In this document: piece by piece, positions 17,116-25,469 of the stretch
Position numbering within the stretch: position 1 is the first letter of the stretch
Layout of the letters: each line of letters starts with the position of its first letter
Assembly: GCA_028714255.1 (NCBI GenBank)
Contig: JAQTMR010000017.1
Coordinates: forward strand, 1 to 44,909
Length of the DNA: 44,909 nucleotides
Direction: 5' to 3'
Source: Phycisphaerae bacterium
Lineage (GTDB): Bacteria; Planctomycetota; Phycisphaerae; Sedimentisphaerales; Anaerobacaceae
The notes under the pieces: generated by a model
Told to the model about the DNA's origin: nothing
Databases searched by the model: none
The model's input: the letters and a program-made list of their open reading frames with translations, nothing else
Position numbers and translations under genes: made by a program

Positions 17116-19737
17116 CTATTTAGATTTGCGGCTTTTTTTATTCTTCTTTTCCCTGGCTTTAGGTTCGGATTTGGAGTTACTGTCGTCTTTCGTTTCCGAA
17201 TCGTCAACAGCCTCAGCGCCGATTTTCTCCGCAGCAACAAGTTTGTCACCTGTCTTGAGATTTATCAAGCGAACGCCCTGCGTGTTTCTGCCTATCGAAC
17301 GGACTTCCTCCAGCCCCGTGCGGATTATCATCCCGTTGGCCGTTATCATCATCAACTCATCCTTGTCCTGAACGGCGTCAAGCGTTACCACTTTTCCGTT
17401 CCGTGCGCTTGTCTTTATATTTATCAGCCCTATTCCGCCCCTGTGTTGGGAACGATAATCGTCAAGACTGGTTCGTTTGCCGTAACCTTTTTCACAGACC
17501 GTAAGCAGCGATGCGCCCTTCTCTGCTATTGCCATACCGATAACACTGTCTTTGCCGCGAAGCTTCATACCCCTGACGCCTCGCGAGACTCGGCCCATCG
17601 AACGCACCTGGTCCTCGCCGAAACGTATTGCCATTCCGTCCTGGGTACCTAAAACAATCTGGTCTTTGCCGCTGGTCATCGCTACGCCGATTACTTCGTC
17701 AATGGGGTCGAGTTTGATTGCCGTAACGCCTGTCGCCCTCGGATTACTGTAAGCGGTAAGGTTGGTCTTTTTCACCACTCCGTTCTTCGTGGCCATAACA
17801 AGCTGACGCTTTTCTTTTTCCTTGTCGCTTATATCACTGAACTTCCGCACGCTGATTATCGAGGTTATCGACTGGTTGCCCATCTTCAAAAGATTGACGA
17901 TATTCCTGCCCATGCTCTGCCGGGACATACTCGGAATATCATAGACCCTAAGCCAATAGCATCTGCCGCGATTGGTAAAGATAAGCAGATAATCGTGAGT
18001 GGAAGCGGTGAAGAGGTGCTCTATGAAATCGCCCTCTTTGGTATCGGAACCGATAATGCCTTTGCCGCCTCGGCCCTGCTTGCGATACGAGTCAACCGGT
18101 ATCCGCTTCACATAACCGGTATGGCTTATCGTTACGATAACTTCTTCATCCGCGACCAAATCCTCAAGATCAAGTTCTTCGACCTTGGCGGTAATTGCCG
18201 TCCGCCTTTTGTCGCTGTATTTCTCTTTGATTTCCTGGATGTCCTCACAGATAATATCCAGCAGTGCCTGGTCGCTGGCCAATATCGCCTCATAGCCCTC
18301 TATCTGCTCGACAAGCTCGGAGTAATCTTTGGCAAGCTTTTCCATCTCAAGGCCCGTCAATTTTTGCAGCTGCATCGTTAATATCGCGTCTGCCTGTGGC
18401 CCGGTAAGATACTGGTCTGTCTTGCTCTTTTCCTTAACAAACGCTTCGGGAAGAAGTTTTTTAAGAGTAGCCGAGACTGCCAGCCTCAGCTTTTTCTTCA
18501 TCAGGTTCACCTTCGCCGTCGGACTATCAGGTGATTTTTTTATCAGCTCGATAATTTCGTCAATGTCGCTGACTGCCAGGATAAGACCTTCGAGGATATG
18601 GGCCTTGTTCTGGCATCTCTTCAGCAAAAAGTTGCTTCGTCTGCGGATAACAACCTTGCGATGCTCTATAAAATAGTTAAGTGTCTGCTTGATATTAAGA
18701 GTTTCAGGTCTGTTCCTGACCAGTGCTATATTGGCTATGGCAAAAGTGTTCTGCAAAGGGGTGTAGCGGTAAATCTTGTTCAATGCGACCTCGGCGTCGC
18801 CGTCTTTCTTCAACTCCACCACTATCCGCAATCCGTGCCGGTCTGATTCGTCCCGGACGTCGGAGATTTCCGCAATATGACCGTCGCGGACGCAGTCGGC
18901 TATCTTGGAGACGATTATCGTCTTGACGACCATGTACGGTATTTCAGTGATTATGATTCTTGTCTTGCCCTGCTTTGTCGTTTCGATATCCGTCTTGCCG
19001 CGTACCGTCAGGTGTCCCCTACCGGTAGTGTAAGCATCCACAATACCTTTTCTGCCGCAGATAATTCCGCCGGTCGGAAAGTCCGGGCCGGGCAGACATT
19101 TCATAATGTCCTTGAATCCGCAGTTCGGGTCTTTTATGACCAGCAATAAGGCATCACAAACCTCTCCGACATTGTGAGGTGGAATATTCGTCGCCATTCC
19201 AACGGCAATACCTGTCGAGCCGTTGACCAAAAGATTCGGAAATTTTGAGGGCAGAACCGTAGGCTCCATCCGGGTTTCATCGTAATTCGGAATAAAATCG
19301 ACGCTGTCTAAGTCGATGTCCTCAAGCATCTCCATCGCAGGGGCTGCCATTCTCGCTTCGGTATATCTCATAGCGGCAGGCGGGTCGGCGTCGATACTGC
19401 CGAAGTTGCCCTGCGGGTCAACCAGCGTGTACCGCATGTTCCATTCCTGGCCCATACGAACAAGAGTGCCGTAGGTCGCCTGGTCGCCGTGCGGGTGGTA
19501 GTTACCGCCCGTATCGCCGACGATTTTCGCGCATTTACGGTGCTTGCTTCGCGGGCCGAGATGCAAATCATTCATCGCCGCCAATATGCGCCTCTGCGAA
19601 GGTTTCAGTCCGTCGCGAACATCAGGCAGCGCACGAGAAACAATAACGCTCATCGCGTAGTTAAGATACGAAGTCTTCAGCTCATCGAGTATCCGCCTGT
19701 CCTCGAAATGCTCCTGCGGCTTGTCAACTTTTTCCAT
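17116..19737 (-). CDS. gyrA: DNA gyrase subunit A
   Basis: Gyrase introduces negative supercoils; GyrA cuts and rejoins DNA. The 873-residue protein has the winged-helix breakage domain with catalytic Tyr125 (AAMRYTEAR), the tower and coiled-coil regions, and a C-terminal beta-pinwheel. The GyrA box QGRGGKG (about residues 555-565) identifies it as gyrase rather than topoisomerase IV. The C-terminus ends in a charged tail (about 840-873, DDSETKDDSNSK then Lys-rich). The quinolone pocket differs from E. coli: Gln86 at the Ser83 position and Gly90 at the Asp87 position. A strong promoter lies at 19822-19850, and AAGG stands 4-5 bases before the ATG. Confidence 0.97.
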   Translation of the reverse strand: MEKVDKPQEHFEDRRILDELKTSYLNYAMSVIVSRALPDVRDGLKPSQRRILAAMNDLHLGPRSKHRKCAKIVGDTGGNYHPHGDQATYGTLVRMGQEWNMRYTLVDPQGNFGSIDADPPAAMRYTEARMAAPAMEMLEDIDLDSVDFIPNYDETRMEPTVLPSKFPNLLVNGSTGIAVGMATNIPPHNVGEVCDALLLVIKDPNCGFKDIMKCLPGPDFPTGGIICGRKGIVDAYTTGRGHLTVRGKTDIETTKQGKTRIIITEIPYMVVKTIIVSKIADCVRDGHIAEISDVRDESDRHGLRIVVELKKDGDAEVALNKIYRYTPLQNTFAIANIALVRNRPETLNIKQTLNYFIEHRKVVIRRRSNFLLKRCQNKAHILEGLILAVSDIDEIIELIKKSPDSPTAKVNLMKKKLRLAVSATLKKLLPEAFVKEKSKTDQYLTGPQADAILTMQLQKLTGLEMEKLAKDYSELVEQIEGYEAILASDQALLDIICEDIQEIKEKYSDKRRTAITAKVEELDLEDLVADEEVIVTISHTGYVKRIPVDSYRKQGRGGKGIIGSDTKEGDFIEHLFTASTHDYLLIFTNRGRCYWLRVYDIPSMSRQSMGRNIVNLLKMGNQSITSIISVRKFSDISDKEKEKRQLVMATKNGVVKKTNLTAYSNPRATGVTAIKLDPIDEVIGVAMTSGKDQIVLGTQDGMAIRFGEDQVRSMGRVSRGVRGMKLRGKDSVIGMAIAEKGASLLTVCEKGYGKRTSLDDYRSQHRGGIGLINIKTSARNGKVVTLDAVQDKDELMMITANGMIIRTGLEEVRSIGRNTQGVRLINLKTGDKLVAAEKIGAEAVDDSETKDDSNSKSEPKAREKKNKKSRKSK

Positions 19738-19755
19738 AATCCTTTATCCAATGGT

Positions 19756-19787
19756 TCGACTTCGCTCACCATCCCGAGCTAAGTCGA
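19756..19787. repeat. REP-like palindrome in gyrA leader
   Basis: TCGACTTCGCTC (19756-19767) and GAGCTAAGTCGA (19776-19787) form an almost perfect stem with an 8-base loop. The sequence is of the widespread 'gcgaagtcga' palindrome type found in intergenic regions of many bacteria. It falls in the 5' untranslated region between the promoter and the gyrA ATG. Confidence 0.5.
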
Positions 19788-19821
19788 GGGACTCTGTTCC
19801 AATTATTCGAAAGTATCAGGT

Positions 19822-19850
19822 AAAATACCTCTAATCAGGCAAAAAGTCAA
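19822..19850 (-). promoter_or_regulatory. sigma70-type promoter of gyrA-holA
   Basis: On the minus strand TTGACT (19850-19845), a 17-base spacer and TATTTT (19827-19822) give a good sigma70 match. The start would be near 19815, leaving a leader of about 78 bases that contains the REP-like palindrome. Confidence 0.6.
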
Positions 19851-19937
19851 GTGGCATAAGCCATCCCATAGCGGAAAAAACAGTCAATTAAATACCGCGG
19901 TTAACCCCAAAAAAGACACCGACCTGTCTGCCGCAGC

Positions 19938-21203
19938 TTATCTCACCCGTTGCGTCCACTTCACGCCGGCACGCTCAAGTTCGACACTATCCTTATGTAT
20001 CTTGACGACTTTCACGCCGTTTATTGTGCCGCCCTCTTTCACTATCTCGCCGTCTATTACTACCAGCGGCTTATCCTCGGAATACAATATCCCTGTTAGC
20101 GATACTTCAGTCGAAGAAACAGCAGCCTCGCTTGGCGGAGAAACAGCAACACCGCCTGACGGAGGAACAACTGCTCCGCCCGACGGGGAAACCGCCGCCG
20201 AATTCGGGGAAATCCCCTGCTCACTTTTTGTTTCCGAACTTGAACTTGGCCATAACCGGCAGACAACCCCCCAAGCCATCGCAACGCTCAATATAATCAG
20301 TATGATAAGCCAAAATATGAAAGATTTGTCGCCTTTGTCTTTGCCTTGCTCTCCAGACTGAACCATAGTAGTAGCTCGGCGGAGCTGGCCGGGTTGAACA
20401 CCAGGGTTAAAATGAACGCCCTGCCCAAGCTGCACCGTCTGCCTGGGCCGAACTGCGGACTCTAACTGGTTACTGCCGGTACCGAGCTTGGCCAATTCAG
20501 GCGTTTGTTCCAGCAGGAGCCGATACACAAGAGCCATTGCCGTCATAATTATTGGAAGCGCCGCAAGTATGCCGACAAAAAAACAGAGTAAGCCGAGGAT
20601 ATATATCAGAAAGCACAGAATACCGAAGAAAAACAGCGACCATTTGACGCCGGCCGTTGCAAGACTGCTCGCCTTCAGCGCACTGACAGGACCAAGGCCC
20701 TTATCGACTACAAAATAAAAACACAGGCTGAACCTGATTAGCAGATGTATCACCAAAACTAAAACCGCAAAAACAACCGACAGAGATAAAAACGCGTTCC
20801 GCATCATGCCAAATAGAAATACGAACGGTAAAATACACGCGATAGAAATACCGATATAAATCAAAGCGCAAAGAAGTCCCGTCCCGATATACCGCCAAAA
20901 ACAGTCCATCCCGTTAAATAAAGTGCTGAACCTCGGCTTTTGCCCGTCGCAAAAACTCAGAGTTATTTTGATGAACCCTATCCCCAATATGGTTTCGACC
21001 ACAAAAGACACGCCAAGCATCAAAAAAAACAAAAAAGGCGGAACCGCCCCGGGGCAATATCTCATTATTGACTTTGGAATTTGTCCCAGCGCCGAAACCA
21101 GTAATATAATACCGCCCACACCCACGAAGAACCAGAAGTTAGCTGTCATCACACGCCAGCCAAAACCCAATACGCTGCTGTAGCTGAAAGATTTGCTCGG
21201 CAT
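19938..21203 (-). CDS. polytopic membrane protein with GspC/PilP-like C-terminal domain
   Basis: The 421-residue protein begins with about six hydrophobic segments (residues 20-235), the whole resembling the glycerophosphodiester-phosphodiesterase-type or DUF975-like membrane domains of unknown role. A hydrophilic stretch, a further membrane helix (about 289-306) and a low-complexity Pro/Ser/Gly/Val linker (about 320-360) follow. The last 55 residues (ILYSEDKPLVVIDGEIVKEGG...VELERAGVKW) closely match the end of the cluster B protein at 32468-33217, a GspC/PilP-like periplasmic domain. This suggests a part that docks on a secretin or its partner, by inference only. The ribosome site is weak. 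Confidence 0.7.
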   Translation of the reverse strand: MPSKSFSYSSVLGFGWRVMTANFWFFVGVGGIILLVSALGQIPKSIMRYCPGAVPPFLFFLMLGVSFVVETILGIGFIKITLSFCDGQKPRFSTLFNGMDCFWRYIGTGLLCALIYIGISIACILPFVFLFGMMRNAFLSLSVVFAVLVLVIHLLIRFSLCFYFVVDKGLGPVSALKASSLATAGVKWSLFFFGILCFLIYILGLLCFFVGILAALPIIMTAMALVYRLLLEQTPELAKLGTGSNQLESAVRPRQTVQLGQGVHFNPGVQPGQLRRATTMVQSGEQGKDKGDKSFIFWLIILIILSVAMAWGVVCRLWPSSSSETKSEQGISPNSAAVSPSGGAVVPPSGGVAVSPPSEAAVSSTEVSLTGILYSEDKPLVVIDGEIVKEGGTINGVKVVKIHKDSVELERAGVKWTQRVR

Positions 21204-21337
21204 AAACTATCTTTTTTTACCCCGTGATTCAGCCAAAAATACCGATAATTACCTCGCTCGGCCTGCAACACTGTTGCATGCAATCAATATTAATAATCGG
21301 CTGTTTTTGCGAAACTCCCCACAACATTTTCTACCTT

Positions 21338-22318
21338 TTAGCCTGCTTTGCCTGTTTCGCCGCAAGGCATAGTAGCAGTGTAGCTCCATACCTCTTTCGC
21401 CTCGTATTTGCCCGCATCGACGCGCTCCATCCATGTCACAGTTATATCAAGACCATCAATCTTAACCAGACAATAACCATACTCACTTGAGTGGTAAATG
21501 CCCTTTACCGTATAGGGGCCGTTTTCGCCGTCGTAATCCCCCGACCAGTTACGCAGCGGCGCCCCGGAAGTCCCGACAATGAATTGTTGAATGTCGTTGT
21601 TCGGGTCGCCGTCATCGTCGATTCGAGCGTGGTCATAAAAGTGGTCATGACCACAGAAATATATTCGCCCTCCGGCCTTTTTAATGCTGGCCCAGAATAT
21701 ATCTCGTTCAGCCGGATTAACATCAAGGCAACCCTCGTGTCCCACTTCGAAGGCAGGCTCATGACCGAATACGAAAACATGAGGCTGCGTATTTGCTGCA
21801 AACTGGGCATCAAGCCAGCCCTGGTTCACCCGGTTCACTTGAGCGTATTCATCGACACCAACAACAAAGGCCTTTTTATGCCTGAAAGAATATGTCACGT
21901 TCTTCTCACCTGCAGGGCCGTTGTCGGGCATGGAATACTTGTCTTTGAAAATGTTGTTCCACGACGTATCTTTCTGCGGGCAGTCGATATCATGATTGCC
22001 GCGAACAGCATAAACACCGATACCGGCATCGTAAACCGGTTGCATTGTGTCCCGCCACTTCTCGAGCTGGCCGTCCATCGCCTCCTGGTCAACATGGCCT
22101 TGAACCAAATCGCCGCTAAACAGGACAAAGTCAACCTGCTTCTTTACCGCCTCTGCCGCGAGCTCACCCATAATGACCGTATTCACGCCATCATCTTTGC
22201 TCCGGCTGTCACCGGCAACGATGAATTGCCACGGCAGCTCTGCTGCGCTGCCGGCCAGAGAGACTATTGCTAAAAAAACATATATAAAGACAACCATTAG
22301 TGTACTTCTCTGTCTCAT
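21338..22318 (-). CDS. secreted calcineurin-like metallophosphoesterase
   Basis: A signal peptide (residues 1-26, cut after GSAA) precedes a full metallophosphoesterase fold in the 326-residue protein. All five metal motifs are seen: GDSRS (Asp37), GDLVQG, GNHD, GHEPAF and GHDHFYDH. The first has Ser-Arg where GDxH is usual, a known variant. It should hydrolyse phosphomono- or diesters in the periplasm or outside; the substrate cannot be told. Ribosome site GGAG lies 6 bases before the ATG. It starts 35 bases after the signal peptidase stop, so the two are probably co-transcribed. Confidence 0.92.
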   Translation of the reverse strand: MRQRSTLMVVFIYVFLAIVSLAGSAAELPWQFIVAGDSRSKDDGVNTVIMGELAAEAVKKQVDFVLFSGDLVQGHVDQEAMDGQLEKWRDTMQPVYDAGIGVYAVRGNHDIDCPQKDTSWNNIFKDKYSMPDNGPAGEKNVTYSFRHKKAFVVGVDEYAQVNRVNQGWLDAQFAANTQPHVFVFGHEPAFEVGHEGCLDVNPAERDIFWASIKKAGGRIYFCGHDHFYDHARIDDDGDPNNDIQQFIVGTSGAPLRNWSGDYDGENGPYTVKGIYHSSEYGYCLVKIDGLDITVTWMERVDAGKYEAKEVWSYTATMPCGETGKAG

Positions 22319-22353
22319 CCTTTACTCCTTCGATGGTATGTTTTTGGGCTGCC

Positions 22354-23943
22354 TTAGCCGCCCCGGATAAAACGCATCTGGCCGATACACGGAACCCACT
22401 TCCACGAAACAAACCCGTACAGCACCTTGGCCAAACCGTTCTTTCGGCTGCTTTTCAACAAAAAGCTTTTCAGGCTATCGGGCCACGGGGCCTCGAACCC
22501 CCCGGGCCAATAGACAAACAGCGCTTTGCCGACAAGATAATCGCCCGGCACAATACCGTCCCGGTAGAACTGCCCGTTATTACCAATGCCCGCCTTGCTC
22601 CACCATCTGCCATCCTCGCTGTTGGGACTATTGTCCCCAAGTACGAAAAACTCATCTCTGCCGAGCGTAAGAGCATTGCCCTCTATCGCTCTTCCCACTT
22701 CATCACTGCCGGCCCGCTTCTTCGCCGTGTAGTGAATATCCCTAAAAATCGCTACGTGCGAGACCGCCAGTGTGCCGGAGCCTGAAATCTCAACCACCGG
22801 CTCGATGTCACTTTCCCTCTCGCCGGCATCATCGGGCAAACGGCCCAAATCGTAAGTTAATTTGTCACCGCCGAATTGAAATATCAATTGATGGTCAACA
22901 TTGGCAAATTCGACCTCCACAGGTTCACTCACGGCTGATGTGTTTATCATTTTGCTGACCAATTTTATCTCGTTGCCGTCTGAAACCTTTGCGATAACCA
23001 TCTCGCCGCCAAAATCAACCCATGCTTTGTATATAGTTTCATACTTGCTCAAAGATATACCGACGCCGTCCGCCAGTTCGCCCGATTGCACGTAGAAACG
23101 CACCTTCAGGTCGCTGCAATAAGGCATCTCCATATAACTTCCTATGCTGTCATAAGCGTATGTGGCCTTGAAATCATTACCGAGCGAAGTGTCATAAACT
23201 AACGTGCTGGTTTCATCGGCAGCACAGGCCAGCCGGAACTTAGTGGGGTCGGATTCATCGAGCTGCCATTTTGACCCCGCTGCGTTTCTCCAAGGCTGCT
23301 GCCACGGATGACCGTTAAACAAACCCTCCCGCGGACGGACGGGTTGGTAGTCGTTATCATATACAGGCATCCATAGCTCATCCTGAACCCTGGCAGGCTT
23401 TCGGCTGATTTGCCCGTCGATGTAAATGTCCCCGTCGATTATCTCAACTGTCTCTCCGGACCTGCCAATCAATCGCTTAATATAATTCTCCGAAGGATTA
23501 AGCGGATTCTTGAATACAATTACGTCCCATTGCTTGGGTTCGTAAAATTGATAGACGCACTTTAGAACAAGTATCCGGTCGCCATTGAATATCGGAATTG
23601 CACTGTTACCTGCATCATAATAGCCGCAGCTCGGGCAGCGGGAAGCAGGCGGCTTGACGTAGCCGGAAACAACAGAATCCCTGCTCGGCCTGTATCGCTC
23701 CATATCCGAACCGCAGTCATACCCATACCCGCATTGCCGGCAGCGAAGCCGAAAATGGTCCCCCTTAAGCGTGTCCGCCATACTGCCCGTCGGAATCCGG
23801 TACGCCTCCACTACGAATGCCCGAACAAGAAACGCCAGTATAAAAGCCGTTATCATCCACTCGAACGTATTGGCTATTTCCGCCGCCCTGCTGGTTTCAT
23901 TTCTCTTTTGGGGACTGCTCTTTTTGCTTTTGTCTGCTGCCAT
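22354..23943 (-). CDS. lepB: signal peptidase I with zinc-ribbon-like insert
   Basis: This membrane serine protease removes signal peptides from Sec and Tat substrates. The N-terminal anchor helix (about 28-48) is followed by box B, RIPTGSMADTL, with the catalytic Ser54. Box D holds the general-base Lys156 (YIKRLIGRSGE) and box E is GDNSPNSEDGR (about residue 450). At 529 residues it is about twice the usual size. One insert (about 65-110) has paired cysteines, CRQC and CPSC, and looks like a zinc ribbon. A second, of about 250 residues between boxes D and E, includes a beta-rich domain. Such long forms are known in Planctomycetota. A strong promoter lies at 23977-24005; ribosome site AGGA. 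Confidence 0.93.
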   Translation of the reverse strand: MAADKSKKSSPQKRNETSRAAEIANTFEWMITAFILAFLVRAFVVEAYRIPTGSMADTLKGDHFRLRCRQCGYGYDCGSDMERYRPSRDSVVSGYVKPPASRCPSCGYYDAGNSAIPIFNGDRILVLKCVYQFYEPKQWDVIVFKNPLNPSENYIKRLIGRSGETVEIIDGDIYIDGQISRKPARVQDELWMPVYDNDYQPVRPREGLFNGHPWQQPWRNAAGSKWQLDESDPTKFRLACAADETSTLVYDTSLGNDFKATYAYDSIGSYMEMPYCSDLKVRFYVQSGELADGVGISLSKYETIYKAWVDFGGEMVIAKVSDGNEIKLVSKMINTSAVSEPVEVEFANVDHQLIFQFGGDKLTYDLGRLPDDAGERESDIEPVVEISGSGTLAVSHVAIFRDIHYTAKKRAGSDEVGRAIEGNALTLGRDEFFVLGDNSPNSEDGRWWSKAGIGNNGQFYRDGIVPGDYLVGKALFVYWPGGFEAPWPDSLKSFLLKSSRKNGLAKVLYGFVSWKWVPCIGQMRFIRGG

Positions 23944-23976
23944 AAATCCTGCCAGAACAAATATATAAAAATGTTA

Positions 23977-24005
23977 ATTATGCCGATAAGCCCCCCTCCG
24001 GTCAA
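23977..24005 (-). promoter_or_regulatory. sigma70-type promoter of lepB
   Basis: On the minus strand TTGACC (24005-24000), a 17-base spacer that includes a G-run, and CATAAT (23982-23977) match the consensus 5/6 and 5/6. The start would be near 23970, about 27 bases before the ATG. Confidence 0.65.
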
Positions 24006-24283
24006 CAAACTATTTTCCCGCTGTGGTTTTTGCGGGCTTACCCCGCCCGAAAACACCCCCTTCCTTCTCCACCACCCGCCAACCCGGCAAAATGGAATAA
24101 CTTTTACATAAAGCCTTGAAAATAAACGATTTACGCCAACAACTGACCCCAATCCTATCACCATTTTGGCCTGCCGAACCGCGTTTTTTACCCTCGCCGG
24201 CTTCGCCTAACCTATTTATGGACCTGCCTTTTTCGCAATCCCGGATTTGCCGAAAATTGAAGAATTTTTTGAATAAAAATTGC
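24006..24283. other. intergenic spacer between lepB and HU genes
   Basis: No gene was found in this stretch. It holds a GC-rich hairpin (GCGGGC around 24032 with GCCCG around 24047) and a G/C-skewed tract at about 24050-24090. The divergent lepB and HU promoters lie at its two ends. Confidence 0.4.
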
Positions 24284-24312
24284 TTGCTGTATAGAAGTCT
24301 TTACAGTATAGT
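24284..24312 (+). promoter_or_regulatory. sigma70-type promoter of the HU gene
   Basis: TTGCTG (24284-24289), a 17-base spacer and TATAGT (24307-24312) make a convincing promoter. The start is predicted near 24319, which leaves a leader of about 227 bases before the HU start codon. Confidence 0.65.
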
Positions 24313-24318
24313 AAGTTG

Positions 24319-24545
24319 CGTTGCTCCGATATAACAACTGGCTGCATCAAACCGGTTGTTTTAAACAACCGGCTTAACGGTTAAAAATAAAGGCCGATGG
24401 CGAAGGGTCGTCGCCTTGGAACGATACATAGGTGCGTAATGAATCGTTATTTAACTAATGCTAACATACCGCTTACTCTAAAAACAGCTTGCCCCGCAGG
24501 GGTCAGATTCCATCATTCGCTCTTTCTTGAAATGAGGTAGTATAT
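24319..24545 (+). promoter_or_regulatory. long structured 5' leader of the HU gene
   Basis: The leader holds at least four stems: a 10-bp inverted repeat with one-base centre (24352-24372, CCGGTTGTTT/AAACAACCGG); GGCGA/TCGCC (24399-24415); AACGAT/ATCGTT (24420-24448); and CCCC-GCA-GGGG (24492-24502). A GAGG ribosome site follows. No known riboswitch or ribosomal-protein leader is recognised. The first stem could also be an operator for a dimeric regulator. Confidence 0.45.
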
Positions 24546-24857
24546 ATGGCAACAATTACAAAGAAAGAACTCATCGACCGAATTGCAGAAAAAACACAGG
24601 CAAAGAGGGTCCTGGTAAAACGCATTACTCAAACGCTCCTTGACGAGATAATAGAAGAGCTGCGTAAGAATAATCGTTTGGAGTTCCGGGATTTCGGCGT
24701 ATTCGAAACCAGAATAAGGGCCGCGAGGATAGCGCAGAATCCGAAAACGCTTGAAAGAGTTAAGGTCCCCCCAAAGAGAACTGTTAAGTTCAAAATGGGC
24801 CGACTGATGAGGGAGAATCTTCATGCACCTTCTGCAAAATCCGCCGAAAAAAAATAA
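24546..24857 (+). CDS. hup: HU/IHF-family nucleoid protein
   Basis: The 103-residue protein has the HU fold from TKKELIDRIAEKT through an alpha-helical dimer part (about 1-42), then the beta arm with FGVFETR and the tip motif RIAQNPKT (about 63-70), whose Pro intercalates in DNA, and the closing helix. It binds and bends DNA as a dimer. It is slightly longer than the usual 90 residues because of a C-terminal Ala/Lys/Ser tail. Ribosome site GAGG lies about 8 bases before the ATG. It is expressed from its own promoter with a long structured leader. Confidence 0.96.
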   Translation: MATITKKELIDRIAEKTQAKRVLVKRITQTLLDEIIEELRKNNRLEFRDFGVFETRIRAARIAQNPKTLERVKVPPKRTVKFKMGRLMRENLHAPSAKSAEKK

Positions 24858-24967
24858 TCGCTTTTGTTTAAAGTCGTCGTTCCGCAAAAGCCGCGCCGCA
24901 TTCGAATTCAGGCTGCTTGCCGGACACGTCAGTTTATTTTAGCACAGTTGCCCAAAAGGAGTATTTT

Positions 24968-25291
24968 ATGTCAGAGGGAAAAGTTAAGTGGTTCAACACA
25001 AGAAAAGGTTATGGCTTCATCTCCACCGACGATGGCGCCGATATCTTTGTCCACTACTCGAACATCGCAGCAGATGGCTACAGAACTCTTGCCGAGGGAG
25101 ATCCAGTCAGTTTTGATATCGTCGAGGGAGAAAAAGGCCTAAGGGCAGAAAACGTAGTCGCAAAAGGGACACCGGCAGCTAATCCAGCAGCGGAAGCCGA
25201 ATCGGCTCCCAAAAGAAAAACTGCAAAGAGCATGGTAGATGCAGAAGCCGAAGAGTCATCGGAAAACGAAGATGACGCGGAATCCGAATAG
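24968..25291 (+). CDS. cold-shock domain protein with acidic tail
   Basis: The ATG at 24968 follows AAGGAG by 7 bases and gives 107 residues. Residues 1-67 form a cold-shock domain with both nucleic-acid motifs, RNP1 (KGYGFIS) and RNP2 (DIFVHYS). The remaining 40 residues are a low-complexity tail: an Ala/Glu/Lys segment, then an acidic end ([13 protein letters not shown]). CspA-type proteins normally stop at about 70 residues. The core is an RNA/DNA chaperone by family knowledge; the tail's role is unknown. It follows HU by 110 bases. A frame upstream is open but has no ribosome site. Confidence 0.95.
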   Translation: MSEGKVKWFNTRKGYGFISTDDGADIFVHYSNIAADGYRTLAEGDPVSFDIVEGEKGLRAENVVAKGTPAANPAAEAESAPKRKTAKSMVDAEAEESSENEDDAESE

Positions 25292-25314
25292 GCCTTCTTA
25301 AGCCGTTCCTCGCC

Positions 25315-25345
25315 CCATTGTTTAGAGTGTCGTTTACTCTAATGG
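25315..25345 (+). terminator. imperfect hairpin after the cold-shock gene
   Basis: CCATT-GTTT-AGAGT and ACTCTAATGG form an imperfect stem with a bulge, about 25 bases after the stop. There is no T-run, so a Rho-independent terminator is uncertain. Confidence 0.3.
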
Positions 25346-25469
25346 TTACTGTCCACCTCTATAACAGCGTCGCGCAAGCGACTCCACAGCTTTTCGCTTT
25401 AAGCTTTAACTTTTCACTTGCAGTTTATAGGACTTTTTGCTATTTATAATCGGTTACGAGTGGTGATAT

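Noticed and set aside
16978-17652. A 224-codon plus-strand open frame across holA and gyrA
   Set aside because: It spans the ends of two well-supported minus-strand genes and shows no recognisable sequence.
17116-19737. Topoisomerase IV subunit A (ParC)
   Set aside because: The C-terminal GyrA box and the full pinwheel identify gyrase; holA next to it gives no hint of a ParE partner.
21491-22273. A 260-codon open frame on the plus strand
   Set aside because: It is antisense to the metallophosphoesterase, whose five motifs are all intact; no ribosome site or family feature was seen in the antisense frame.
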